A stretch of DNA of 64,000 nucleotides, taken from NCBI RefSeq assembly GCF_011043525.1, contig NZ_JAAKGO010000002.1:124001-188000 (forward strand), read 5' to 3'. Of the stretch, positions 35,191-43,840 are shown one piece after another; position 1 is the stretch's first letter; every line of letters begins with the position of its first letter. Made by a program: the position numbers and the translations under genes. Below the pieces are notes generated by a model that ran no database searches, was not told the origin of the DNA, and saw only the letters and a list, made by a program, of their open reading frames with translations. The DNA comes from Sphingobacterium sp. SGG-5. GTDB taxonomy: Bacteria; Bacteroidota; Bacteroidia; Sphingobacteriales; Sphingobacteriaceae.

Positions 35191-36105
35191 ATGACGCAAG
35201 ACGAAAAAAAAGCTACACATTCGGAAATAACCCTGCAAGGCTGCCAGTCCGAAATACATTACACCATTTTAAGAGGTAACGCTGTTTTGTCCTGCAAAAG
35301 CCCTATCGATGGCTTTATCAATATATTGTATGCAACGGGCAGTGGGGCGAGTGCCTATCGTATCAACAATGACACTTACGTTATCCGTAATGGAGAAACT
35401 ATACTACAGCCCATCAAAAAAAAATATTCCTGTACATGGAAAAATTTAAGTGAGGACACCATCATTATCCTCGCTTTTATTCCCTCTTTTATGTTGGGAC
35501 AACCCCATACCAATTCTGGCGAAGAAACAAGATGGTTGACAGAGCGTACAATGACGAAGCGTGACCAACGCCTGAGCCTGGTGATTAAACAAATCCTGAA
35601 TCTTGCCGACACCCCGCATCATCTGGCTCGATTACGGATACAATCGTTATTTATTAAAGGGTTGATCTATCAGCTGGAAGACTGGTACCCACAGCATGAC
35701 AGTGAGGAGATCATGGCCAATAAGAGCCTTTACGACAGGGTCCAACTGGCCAGGCAAATGATAGAGAAAGATATGGCCAAGAACTACACGATCCACGAAC
35801 TGGCCAAAGCTGTGGGGACAAATGAACAGTATCTAAAAAAATATTTCAAGCAGTATATAGGCAAAACAGTACAAACCTATATGAAGGAGATCAAAATGGA
35901 ACATGCCAAAAACCTGATTATGGCGGGTGAGCATCGCATAGCCGACGTGGCCCGGATGACCGGTTACAAGCATTCGACACATTTCTCCACGGCTTTTAAG
36001 AAATTCTTTGGGTTCATTCCTAACGCCCTGCGTTATATCTTTATCCTTGTTCTCGAGTACATATTGACCGAAATAGACTATCTGGTTTTCATCACGGCTG
36101 TATAG
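35191..36105 (+). CDS. AraC-family regulator, PchR-like
   Basis: A 304-residue regulator divergent from the xus-like operon. The N-terminal 160 residues are a sensor domain without a Pfam-style signature that I can name; the C-terminal pair of helix-turn-helix motifs is clear (YTIHELAKAVGTNEQYLKKY and RIADVARMTGYKHSTHFSTAFKKFFG, about 205-285). PchR-type regulators activate siderophore receptor genes when ferri-siderophore is sensed, which fits the neighbours. The last 25 residues after GFIPNALRY are hydrophobic (IFILVLEYILTEI) and unlike the usual abrupt end of the family; a MITE-like repeat starts 45 bases further on, so the tail may be a product of local rearrangement. Confidence 0.85.
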   Translation: MTQDEKKATHSEITLQGCQSEIHYTILRGNAVLSCKSPIDGFINILYATGSGASAYRINNDTYVIRNGETILQPIKKKYSCTWKNLSEDTIIILAFIPSFMLGQPHTNSGEETRWLTERTMTKRDQRLSLVIKQILNLADTPHHLARLRIQSLFIKGLIYQLEDWYPQHDSEEIMANKSLYDRVQLARQMIEKDMAKNYTIHELAKAVGTNEQYLKKYFKQYIGKTVQTYMKEIKMEHAKNLIMAGEHRIADVARMTGYKHSTHFSTAFKKFFGFIPNALRYIFILVLEYILTEIDYLVFITAV

Positions 36106-36150
36106 CATTTTGCACAAAAAGTCTGTCGAAAAGGTCACCGAATATAAAAA

Positions 36151-36279
36151 CCGTCATTTCGAGGAAGTATGACGAGAACCCCGAAGGGCTCTACGAAGTA
36201 AAATCTATGTTTAAGTATTCTTCAATTTTTAGTTGATTAAAATTAATCCATAGTTTTCTCCCTTCGGTCGAAATGACGG
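36151..36279. mobile_element. MITE-like element, copy 1 (129 bp)
   Basis: Bounded by inverted ends CCGTCATTTCGA (36151-36162) and TCGAAATGACGG (36268-36279), with an AT-rich interior and internal CTCCCTTCGGTCG. No coding capacity. A related element with the same ends lies at 43841-43952. Such non-autonomous repeats are scattered in many Bacteroidota genomes. It can fold into a long hairpin and may double as a terminator between the AraC and NagB genes. Confidence 0.8.
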
Positions 36280-36288
36280 TCGATGTCT

Positions 36289-38211
36289 TTAATCAAATTT
36301 CCACCGCACAAAAGCCTCTATAGCTTCATAATCGGCAAGTCCTAATTTATGATACAGGTCTGCGGTCTCACTCGTCCGGTCTTCTGCACGCACCCAGAAC
36401 TCCCGTGGATCGTCACCCGGAAAAACAGGAACATCCTTCTGCGACTGGTGCTTGAAGATGGCCAGACGCTTACGTTTTACTTCCTGCGGAGATAGGGGAA
36501 CGGCCATTTCAATCTCATGGATCGGGTATTCGTGCCATGCACCCCGGTACAACCACAACCAACAATCCTTCGTCCATTCATCCGTCTCACGCAGACGCAA
36601 AAGAGCTTCCAATATGATGTCAAAACAGACCTTATGCGTGCCATGTGGATCTGCAAAATCTCCTGCGGCAAACACCTGATGTGGCTTTACATGACGAAGG
36701 AGATCCATGGTCTGCTGGATATCATCCTCAAAAGAAACATCTTTGGCGAATTTAGTCCGATCGTAAAAAGGCAGGTTTTGAAAGTGTATATTTTCATCCG
36801 GCAAGCCTACAAAACGAGCTCCCGCAATCGCTTCACCTTTACGGATCAATCCTTTAACAGTCCGGATGATCTCGGGATCAACCTGATTGGGTTTCTTGGT
36901 CTTAAAGAACTCACGGGCCTCGTTATACACATTCCGCACCAACCCTTTATCATCATCGATGGCCACCGCAAAGTCCTGCACAAATTCCAGATAACGCAAC
37001 ACATCATCTTCCCATACCGCGGTATTACCCGAAGTTTGATAAGCGACATGGACATTATGTCCCTGATCGGCTAAACGGATAAACGTACCCCCCATGGAGA
37101 TCACATCGTCATCTGGATGCGGTGAAAACAGGATCACATTCTTCCGAGCGGGTTCCGCACGTTCAGGGCGATTGCTGTCATCCACATTCGGCTTTCCTCC
37201 CGGCCAGCCGGTAATGGTGCGCTGCAGATCGTTAAATATTTTGATATTGATGTTATAAGCCGGTCCTTGTTCGGTCACAAGCTCCGCCATACCATTATTG
37301 TTGTAATCGTCGTCGGTCAATTTCAAGATAGCCTTATCGAGCTTTAAAGACAACCAGACTACTGCTTTTTTGGTCAACGTTTCTGACCATACCACATCCC
37401 TTGCCAGCCAAGGTGTATCGAAACGGGTCAATAACGACGCAGCATCCTGATCTAAGACAAACTCGACGTGGTCTGAAAGCTGCAGATAGGTCGCCGGGAT
37501 ATCAGGTGAAATTTCTCCTTCTACTGCTTTCTTCACAATTTCGGCTTTCTTCTCATTCCAGGCCATCAACACAATTTCCTTCGCCTTGAAGATTGTTCCC
37601 ACACCCATGGTAATGGCTTTGGTCGGCACATTCTCTTTCCCTCCAAAATCACGTGAGGCATCCCGTCGGGTCAAGTCATCCAAGGTAACCAAACGCGTTC
37701 CCGAGTTTGGCGCAGATCCCGGTTCATTAAATCCGATGTGTCCGGTACGACCGATACCTAAAACCTGTATATCCAGACCACCAAGACCAGAGATCTTTTG
37801 TTCATAGGCCTCACAGTAGCTCTGTATAGCCTCCGGTGCCAGCGTACCGTCGGGAATATTAATATTTTCGGCAGGTATATCAATATGATCAAACAAGTTT
37901 TTCTTCATGAATGTCACGTAGCTCTGATCCGCTGTAGGTTGCATCGGATAGTACTCATCCAGATTGAACGTCACTACATTTTTGAAGCTTAGTCCCTCCT
38001 CTTTGTGCAGGCGAACAAGTTCTCTGTAAACGCCTACGGGAGTAGCACCTGTAGCCAGGCCCAATACCGCTTTCTCACCTTTAGCCTGTTTCGCCGCTAT
38101 GATAGACGCTATGCGGTGCGCAACATCGATAGAAGCAGCACTTTGATCCGGATACACTTTTACAGGAACTTTCTCAAAACGTGTTTCTTCTAATAAATTT
38201 AATCTTGCCAT
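36289..38211 (-). CDS. nagB: Glucosamine-6-phosphate deaminase fused to a PIG-L/LmbE deacetylase-like domain
   Basis: A 640-residue two-domain protein. Residues about 15-270 are NagB, which converts glucosamine 6-phosphate to fructose 6-phosphate and ammonia: LGLATGATPVGVYREL (substrate loop), FNLDEYYP with Asp85, and GIGRTGHIGFNEPGS (153-166). The last has Thr156 where short NagB enzymes carry a catalytic Asp (GxDGHIAFNE). The second part, from about 365, is PIG-L/LmbE-like with ILFSPHPDDDVISMGG (zinc-binding HPDD). A deacetylase joined to a deaminase suggests handling of N-acetylglucosamine derivatives in one protein. Long NagB forms are known in Bacteroidota. It fits the GH20 and phosphodiester-glycosidase genes 4-10 kb away. 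Confidence 0.88.
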   Translation of the reverse strand: MARLNLLEETRFEKVPVKVYPDQSAASIDVAHRIASIIAAKQAKGEKAVLGLATGATPVGVYRELVRLHKEEGLSFKNVVTFNLDEYYPMQPTADQSYVTFMKKNLFDHIDIPAENINIPDGTLAPEAIQSYCEAYEQKISGLGGLDIQVLGIGRTGHIGFNEPGSAPNSGTRLVTLDDLTRRDASRDFGGKENVPTKAITMGVGTIFKAKEIVLMAWNEKKAEIVKKAVEGEISPDIPATYLQLSDHVEFVLDQDAASLLTRFDTPWLARDVVWSETLTKKAVVWLSLKLDKAILKLTDDDYNNNGMAELVTEQGPAYNINIKIFNDLQRTITGWPGGKPNVDDSNRPERAEPARKNVILFSPHPDDDVISMGGTFIRLADQGHNVHVAYQTSGNTAVWEDDVLRYLEFVQDFAVAIDDDKGLVRNVYNEAREFFKTKKPNQVDPEIIRTVKGLIRKGEAIAGARFVGLPDENIHFQNLPFYDRTKFAKDVSFEDDIQQTMDLLRHVKPHQVFAAGDFADPHGTHKVCFDIILEALLRLRETDEWTKDCWLWLYRGAWHEYPIHEIEMAVPLSPQEVKRKRLAIFKHQSQKDVPVFPGDDPREFWVRAEDRTSETADLYHKLGLADYEAIEAFVRWKFD

Positions 38212-38238
38212 TTATATATTGATTGAAAAGTGTTTGTA

Positions 38239-38278
38239 CAAATTTAGAAATAAATAAGGCTCTAAATAGACAAATATA
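38239..38278 (-). promoter_or_regulatory. Two -7 promoter boxes upstream of nagB
   Basis: On the minus strand TATATTTG (38278-38271) and TAAATTTG (38246-38239) both match TAnnTTTG, 60 and 28 bases before the start. Neither has a good TTTG at -33, so exact start sites are uncertain. Confidence 0.4.
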
Positions 38279-38331
38279 CGATTATTAAAAAATTTTAATA
38301 ATATTTTTGACACGCAAACCGTTGCGTTATT

Positions 38332-39477
38332 TTAAATATGCAGCAAACAGTCCACTGCGCGGTCTAAAGTGACTTTTTCTTTGGCAAAGCAGATACGCAG
38401 GAGGCTCTGATTGACCTCCTTCGAATAAAAAGAGGATATCGGGATCATAGCTACTTTTGCTTTCGCTGTCAGGTGTATCGCAAAATCCAATTCGGCCTGT
38501 ACCGAAACCTCGGAATAATCCAATAGCATAAAATAGGTGCCTTCACAGGGCAGCACTTTGAACCGTGTCTGCTGTAAGGCGGTGGACAGATAATCCCGCT
38601 TGGCCTGAAAGCCGGCAGCTAAGTTGGTGTAGTAATCCGCATCCGATAGATAGTCGGCTATCGCCCACTGCATGGGTGTATTGACGGAAAACACATTAAA
38701 CTGATGTATTTTTCGAAATTCTTCCGTCAGGCGCGCACAAGCAATCACATAACCGATCTTCCACCCGGTGGCATGCAATACTTTGCCAAAAGAAGCGACC
38801 ACATAGCCACGTTCACGCAATATCGGCGAATAAAGGATGCTCTGGTGCTTTTGCTCGTCGTAGGTGAGGTGCTCATAGACTTCGTCGCTGATGACATACA
38901 GCCCGTGTGCGTCGACCAATTCTTCTAAAGCTGTAACATCGGCCTTTGTCAGAATCCGTCCTGTAGGATTGTTGGGGTTATTGATGATAATCAATTTTGT
39001 GCGGGACGTGATCTTTTCACGCACGGCCTCCCAATCGATCTCAAAGTCGGGTGCAAATAAGCGGACAGGTACAATCTTACCACCAAAGGCTTCCACACTG
39101 GGCTGGTAGGAATCGTAGGCCGGTTCGAAAATAATAACTTCGTCACCCGGATGAATCAGCGTACCAATAGCTGTAAAAAGCCCCTGCGTGCCACCGGCCG
39201 TAATGGTGATTTCGGTTTCGGGATGGACGTCAATTTGGGTTAGCGCCTGGTATTTATACGCAATCCTTTCCCGCAGCGCCAATACGCCAGGCATAGGGGC
39301 ATACTGATTAAACCCCTCCTGCATATATGTAGTCACAAGCTTAATAAGTTCGGGTTCGACAGCGAAGTCAGGGAAGCCCTGCGAGAGGTTGACCGCTTGG
39401 TGGGTGTGCGCCAATTGGCTCATTCTGGAAAAAATACTAACAGGCGTAGCGGGCAGTTTTGAAACGAAGGATGGCAT
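38332..39477 (-). CDS. PLP aminotransferase, methionine aminotransferase (YbdL) type
   Basis: A 381-residue class I/II aminotransferase of fold type I. PLP Lys232 lies in SFGKVLHATGWKIGY, the pattern of YbdL and kynurenine aminotransferases; NNPNNPTGR (about 166-174) and SDEVYEHLTYD (197-207) bind the cofactor, and the C-terminal Arg is in LLRICFAKE. YbdL prefers methionine, and also His and Phe, as amino donor; it is often placed in methionine salvage. It is a single gene with no obvious partner here. Confidence 0.87.
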   Translation of the reverse strand: MPSFVSKLPATPVSIFSRMSQLAHTHQAVNLSQGFPDFAVEPELIKLVTTYMQEGFNQYAPMPGVLALRERIAYKYQALTQIDVHPETEITITAGGTQGLFTAIGTLIHPGDEVIIFEPAYDSYQPSVEAFGGKIVPVRLFAPDFEIDWEAVREKITSRTKLIIINNPNNPTGRILTKADVTALEELVDAHGLYVISDEVYEHLTYDEQKHQSILYSPILRERGYVVASFGKVLHATGWKIGYVIACARLTEEFRKIHQFNVFSVNTPMQWAIADYLSDADYYTNLAAGFQAKRDYLSTALQQTRFKVLPCEGTYFMLLDYSEVSVQAELDFAIHLTAKAKVAMIPISSFYSKEVNQSLLRICFAKEKVTLDRAVDCLLHI

Positions 39478-39601
39478 AGCAGGGTTGTTTTGTACAACAA
39501 GTCTAATAACTTATCCTGAAAATTCAAAAAGCAACTTCGCATAACTTAAAATTGTAGCAGATCGGCATGTTTTCTTTTTGTTCTTAATTTTGCTATTTAA
39601 A

Positions 39602-39690
39602 CAGTGCTTCTCCAGTGCTTGTTCAGTGCTTAGTCAGTGCTTGTTCAGTCATAACTGTATAAACACTGTTTAATCTCTGAACAAATACTG
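39602..39690. repeat. Four 11-bp tandem repeats (CAGTGCTTNNN) with inverted partner
   Basis: In the gene-free stretch 39478-39779: units start at 39602, 39613, 39624 and 39635, each CAGTGCTT plus three variable bases; a degenerate fifth (CAGTCAT) follows. Further on, CTGAACAAATACTG (39677-39690) is the near complement of CAGTGCTTGTTCAG (39635-39648), so the region can form a hairpin. It ends about 90 bases before the DUF6266 gene. No promoter consensus was recognised in the rest of the gap. Confidence 0.75.
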
Positions 39691-39779
39691 ATAAAAAACT
39701 GTACTATCTACTCATACTTTCTCTTGTTGCTACGCATCATTTTCGTATATTGCCGATGAATAATCCTAAAAGATAAATT

Positions 39780-40442
39780 ATGGCGGTCATTAGAAATGGT
39801 GCAAATGGTTCGGTATCCGGGAAAGCCGGGTCGGTCGTTTTCGTGCAAACCAAACAAGGCAACTATGTCCGGGGCTTACCTCAACTCAAGAAAAAACGAA
39901 ACCCCAGCCCGGAGCAACTGGAGAGTAGAGCACGCTTCAAATTTGTCCGGGAAAGCATCTGTGGCATATTACCCTTTATCCGACGGGGGTTTGCACAAGC
40001 TAATCCACCCAAGAGGGCTTATGACTGTGCCATGTCGTACAATCTAAAGGAAGCCGTGGTGAAAACCGAAGCAGGTTATGCGCTCCATTGGGAAAAATTC
40101 AGGATTGCTAAAGGGCTTCCCAATCCGCTGACATCCCATCAGATGGATATCGATTCGGAACGCGAGGTCCTTCAGCTCCACTGGACGTATGATGAACAGC
40201 TCGCAAGAAAATATAGCTTACGTTCTTACGATGCTCAGGTGTTGCTATACCCGGCGGGCAACAACAATACTGCACATTGCCTCACTCATGATATAAACTA
40301 TTCTTTAAGCCATAAAACGCAGGAGGTGCCGCTGAGAAAAAGAAACGAACCGATCACCTACCATGTGTATATTTTCTTTTTTGCGCAGGACGGCAGCAAC
40401 AGAAGTACCGACAGCAAGTATCTCGGATCGCTGGTTTATTAA
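39780..40442 (+). CDS. DUF6266 family protein
   Basis: A 220-residue protein without signal peptide or membrane segment. It begins MAVIRNGANGSVSGKAGSVVFVQ, followed by YVRGLPQLKKKRNPSPEQLESRARF, the typical opening of DUF6266, a family of unknown function that is multicopy in Sphingobacteriaceae and Chitinophagaceae. The basic, Gly-rich N-terminus and beta-rich C-terminal half recall structural or nucleic-acid-binding proteins but nothing specific can be claimed. It stands alone behind a tandem-repeat region and 61 bases ahead of a hydrolase gene. Confidence 0.8.
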   Translation: MAVIRNGANGSVSGKAGSVVFVQTKQGNYVRGLPQLKKKRNPSPEQLESRARFKFVRESICGILPFIRRGFAQANPPKRAYDCAMSYNLKEAVVKTEAGYALHWEKFRIAKGLPNPLTSHQMDIDSEREVLQLHWTYDEQLARKYSLRSYDAQVLLYPAGNNNTAHCLTHDINYSLSHKTQEVPLRKRNEPITYHVYIFFFAQDGSNRSTDSKYLGSLVY

Positions 40443-40503
40443 AGTTTCCAGAAATAATAAAATATACCGTTTATTCGTTCTGGCGAAATTAATTCTAAAT
40501 AAT

Positions 40504-41514
40504 ATGACTATAGTAAAAAAAGTAACCTTGTCTGCCGCCTTTTTTATCTTGATGCAGCTGGTTTACGGACAAAAGGACATCGCTTGGGATAAAACCTCCC
40601 AAGGAGATTGGGACCCAGCCTTTAATATCGTGGAGATCCCCTCCAGCAAGGATGGCACCCTCCAAAAGGCGTATTTTTATACATCAAAAAAGGAGAAGCC
40701 TCAGCCGCTGATCATCAGTTTACATACTTGGAGTGGTGGCTACGATCAACAGGATCCGTTGACTAAGGATATCTTGGCAAATGACTGGAATTATATTCAT
40801 CCAGATTTTAGAGGGGTAAACCGTAGGCCTGAGGCAATAGGGAGCCCACTGGTGCTGGCTGATATTCAGGACGCTATTGCCTATGCGGTGAAAAACGGCA
40901 ACGTAGATACCAGCCAGGTGCATATTATAGGAGTATCGGGAGGTGGATACGCTACACTCTGTGCATATATGCAGTTGGACTACCCCATCACGTCATTTTC
41001 GGCGTGGGTACCTATTTCGGATATAGAAGCTTGGTATTGGGAGTCAGTCGGCCGGAAGACGAAATATGCAGGTGATATACTGGCTGCGTTGGGTGGTAGT
41101 TTTGATGCCGCAGAAGCTAAAAAACGTTCCCCTCTATACCAAAAGCTCCCAGTCGGCAGGAGGCAGGGAGCGAAACTATATATCTACGCTGGGATTCACG
41201 ATGGACGTAAAGGGCCCGTACCGATAACCCACTCGTTACGGATATATAACCGTCTGCTCGCTGAGCAACGTTATCAGGTCACCGATACCGATAGCATTAG
41301 CAGGTTGGCACATACAGATAAAGACCTCATCGGAGATGCGGAAATCATAAACCTGCTGACGAAGCGTACACTGCCTCCAGCACAGTTATCGGGAAAAGAG
41401 CTATTCGGACGCACAATATACTTAGAAAGGCATGTGGACAATCTACATTTAACTGTTTTTGAGGGTGGACATCAACAACTCCCAGGAGCCTTATCTGCGG
41501 TACCGGTACAGTAG
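40504..41514 (+). CDS. Exported alpha/beta hydrolase (prolyl-oligopeptidase/esterase-like)
   Basis: The open frame overlaps the DUF6266 gene, but the ATG at 40504 gives a signal peptide (SAAFFILMQLVYGQ) and 336 residues. Nucleophile elbow GVSGGG (Ser near residue 145), oxyanion-side SLHTWSGG (near 79), catalytic Asp candidate in AGIHDGRKG and His in FEGGHQQLP near the C-terminus complete a Ser-Asp-His triad. It resembles S9-like peptidases and acetyl-xylan esterase-type hydrolases used on sugars or peptides; the substrate is unknown. It is followed within 40 bases by the thioredoxin-fold gene on the same strand. Confidence 0.8.
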   Translation: MTIVKKVTLSAAFFILMQLVYGQKDIAWDKTSQGDWDPAFNIVEIPSSKDGTLQKAYFYTSKKEKPQPLIISLHTWSGGYDQQDPLTKDILANDWNYIHPDFRGVNRRPEAIGSPLVLADIQDAIAYAVKNGNVDTSQVHIIGVSGGGYATLCAYMQLDYPITSFSAWVPISDIEAWYWESVGRKTKYAGDILAALGGSFDAAEAKKRSPLYQKLPVGRRQGAKLYIYAGIHDGRKGPVPITHSLRIYNRLLAEQRYQVTDTDSISRLAHTDKDLIGDAEIINLLTKRTLPPAQLSGKELFGRTIYLERHVDNLHLTVFEGGHQQLPGALSAVPVQ

Positions 41515-41554
41515 AACTTCAATAAAGATAAAACTTGATGTAAAAATAACGGCC

Positions 41555-42223
41555 ATGAAAGTGTTTTTCATATATCTCCTCATCCTCTTGCCTAGTGTCT
41601 TAATGGCCCAGTCGAAGGAAGATTTGATCGAACAGATCAAAGCCAATCCCAAAGATCAAGCCTCTATCCGCCTGATCCAACGGATAAATATGCAAAATCC
41701 CGATTATAAAGAACTTGAGGTTCTTTATAAAATGCTGGACAAAAAAGTCCGAAAAACGACGGAAGGGAAGTACCTGCAGCATTATATCCAGTCACTGGAA
41801 AAGAGCTCCCCGGGTAAGAAAGCTCCGGGTATTACCCAGTTTGACGTCGCCGGTGAGCCGTATGGCTTGCAAAATCTCAAAGGAAAATACGTCCTTGTCA
41901 GCTTTTGGGCATCCTGGAATAAACAAAGCCGCGATGAAATCCCGGCATTCAAAACCTTGTATAACAGCTTTAAAAACAAGAATTTCGAAATCTTGGCGGT
42001 ATCGTTCGACAGTGATTTTGCGGCTTGGAAGAAGTATATCACAGACAATGCGCTGGGATGGAAACACATTTCGGATTTACAGAACATGAACAACGGCGCA
42101 GCGCTGACTTATGGCATCAAATCCATTCCGCAAAACGTCCTTGTCGATCCGGACGGTATCATCATCGCCCGAAATCTAAGGGGAGCCGAGCTGGAAAGCA
42201 AGCTGCGTGAACTTTTAAAGTAA
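41555..42223 (+). CDS. TlpA/thioredoxin-fold protein lacking both active-site cysteines
   Basis: 222 residues from the ATG at 41555 (signal peptide KVFFIYLLILLPSVLMAQ). After a helical region (21-85) comes an AhpC/TlpA-like fold: APGITQFDV, GKYVLVSFWASWNKQS (111-125), cis-Pro in SIPQNVLVDPDG. The usual WCxxC is replaced by WNKQS, Asn122 and Ser125 (codons at 41918 and 41927), and the whole protein has no Cys. It therefore cannot act as a thiol oxidoreductase; a chaperone, binding or structural role is more likely. The rest of the fold is intact and the frame undamaged, so it is not a decaying gene. Its end overlaps the GH20 gene by 9 bases, convergently. Confidence 0.85.
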   Translation: MKVFFIYLLILLPSVLMAQSKEDLIEQIKANPKDQASIRLIQRINMQNPDYKELEVLYKMLDKKVRKTTEGKYLQHYIQSLEKSSPGKKAPGITQFDVAGEPYGLQNLKGKYVLVSFWASWNKQSRDEIPAFKTLYNSFKNKNFEILAVSFDSDFAAWKKYITDNALGWKHISDLQNMNNGAALTYGIKSIPQNVLVDPDGIIIARNLRGAELESKLRELLK

Positions 42224-43783
42224 GCCAGTGGGTAAATTATATCCTTTAGATTTCCAATAAGCAACTAATTGCTGGATATTTTTTTCAAACCTTGCATAAT
42301 CTTTATGCTGTACATCGGTCCATCCGGTCTCCGCATAGGCGGCTATGCGCGGATAGGCCTGATACTGGATTTCTTTGACAGAAGGCGTCCATTCTCCCCA
42401 CATCTGTGCACCTAAGCCTACGATAAGCTGCTGTTGTTCCGGCGTTATTCCGTCAGGAACAGGGTTAAAGCTATAGGCTTTCTCAAGGCTAATCTGCTTA
42501 TAGGTGTAATCCAGGTAAGTAAACTTATGATCCGAATTGATAATCTCATGTCCTCGCTCTATACCAAACAAAAGATCCTTTGCATCTCCCTTCCAAAATT
42601 GCACAAGAGCCGTTTTCGATAAGGACTCATTTGCATTTTGCTCCTTTGCCCATTCGTGTACATTCTTACCCAATATTTCATTCCAACCGATTATTCTTTT
42701 GTTTAACGAGTCCTGTACAAATTTTGAGATCGAATTTGTAAAGTGAACCTGTAGGTCGTAATAGTTTTCAATTTTCGACTCCTCCATGTACTGTTGTACC
42801 GCCTTCGATTCTTTCCATTGATCGAACTTCACTTCGTCCCCACCAATGTGGATGTAATTAGAAGGAAAAAGCTGAGCGACTTCACGAAGCACCTGATGAA
42901 TAAACGATAGGGCTTGGGGGTCGCTGACATCCAGCACGGCACTAACTACGCCAAAATATACAGGCACCTGGATTGGCTTTTTGGTTGTACCCAAAAAAGG
43001 ATAGCTTGCTACGGCAGCAGATACATGTCCCGGCATACTGATCTCGGGGATAATTTCAATCTGGCGCTCGGCAGCATACGCTATGATCTCTTTGATTTCT
43101 TCCTGGGTATAAAAACCGCTATGCTCACGATGGTCTGTAAGGGTACTTTTCCACTTTTTTCCATTATCGTTGATCTGTGAGCTATCCCTTTTTGATCCGA
43201 TCTCGGTCAATAAAGGGAAAGACTTGATTTGTATCCGCCAACCGGCATCGTTTGTCAAATGCCAATGGAATTTATTGAGCTTCAGCAAGGCCATATCGTC
43301 CAGCAGTTTTTTGACGGTCTCTTTGCCTTGAAAATATCGAGCTTCATCCAACATAAAGGACCGCCATTTGAAAGACGGTTTGTCCTGGATGGACAACAAG
43401 GGTACCCGCTTGTCCTGTAACAGGAGTTGCTTTAGACTTTGGATACCGTAAAAGATACCTGTTTCGCTAACTGCCTTAATTTCAATTCCACTGTCTTTGA
43501 TTTCCAAGGCATAGGCTTCCGGATTGCTGTTTTTATCGGGTTTAACGGTCAATTTTATCACGACCCCCTTATTTGCCGGGAGGCCAAACTCCGTGGTCAA
43601 CATTTTTTGTAGATAGGGTTTGTATTTGGAAGTACCTGTCACCCGAGCCCCCTGTGCCAGGTCGACTGTTCCTTCTTTTATTTCAACCTTATTCGGATAT
43701 GGAATAATGGGCACCTGTGCCTCGGCAATATATCCCAGAGCAACGAACAATAAACAGAGAACCAGAGATGTATATTTTTTCAT
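42215..43783 (-). CDS. GH20 beta-N-acetylhexosaminidase, exported
   Basis: Removes terminal beta-GlcNAc or GalNAc by substrate-assisted catalysis. 522 residues with signal peptide (YTSLVLCLLFVALGYIAEAQ). N-terminal GH20b domain (about 25-130), then the barrel: KFHWHLTNDAGWRIQI, IPEISMPGHV, and the catalytic pair Asp316-Glu317 in HIGGDEVKF; Trp in MWGEWT and TYKQ complete the site. It precedes, on the same strand, nothing closer than the MITE and the beta-helix gene upstream, so it may once have been the last gene of that operon. It could feed GlcNAc to the NagB fusion protein. Confidence 0.93.
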   Translation of the reverse strand: MKKYTSLVLCLLFVALGYIAEAQVPIIPYPNKVEIKEGTVDLAQGARVTGTSKYKPYLQKMLTTEFGLPANKGVVIKLTVKPDKNSNPEAYALEIKDSGIEIKAVSETGIFYGIQSLKQLLLQDKRVPLLSIQDKPSFKWRSFMLDEARYFQGKETVKKLLDDMALLKLNKFHWHLTNDAGWRIQIKSFPLLTEIGSKRDSSQINDNGKKWKSTLTDHREHSGFYTQEEIKEIIAYAAERQIEIIPEISMPGHVSAAVASYPFLGTTKKPIQVPVYFGVVSAVLDVSDPQALSFIHQVLREVAQLFPSNYIHIGGDEVKFDQWKESKAVQQYMEESKIENYYDLQVHFTNSISKFVQDSLNKRIIGWNEILGKNVHEWAKEQNANESLSKTALVQFWKGDAKDLLFGIERGHEIINSDHKFTYLDYTYKQISLEKAYSFNPVPDGITPEQQQLIVGLGAQMWGEWTPSVKEIQYQAYPRIAAYAETGWTDVQHKDYARFEKNIQQLVAYWKSKGYNLPTGLL

Positions 43784-43840
43784 ATTTGCGTGCTTTATGT
43801 CATAAAGATAAAAAGAGGATGTCTAAAAAGTAAAACTTAT

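Noticed and set aside
36517..37074. 185-aa plus-strand open frame inside the NagB fusion gene
   Set aside because: Antisense to the conserved PIG-L domain; no recognisable protein features.
39602..39648. CRISPR array
   Set aside because: Repeat units of 11 bp with 3 variable bases have no spacers of CRISPR length and no cas genes are present.
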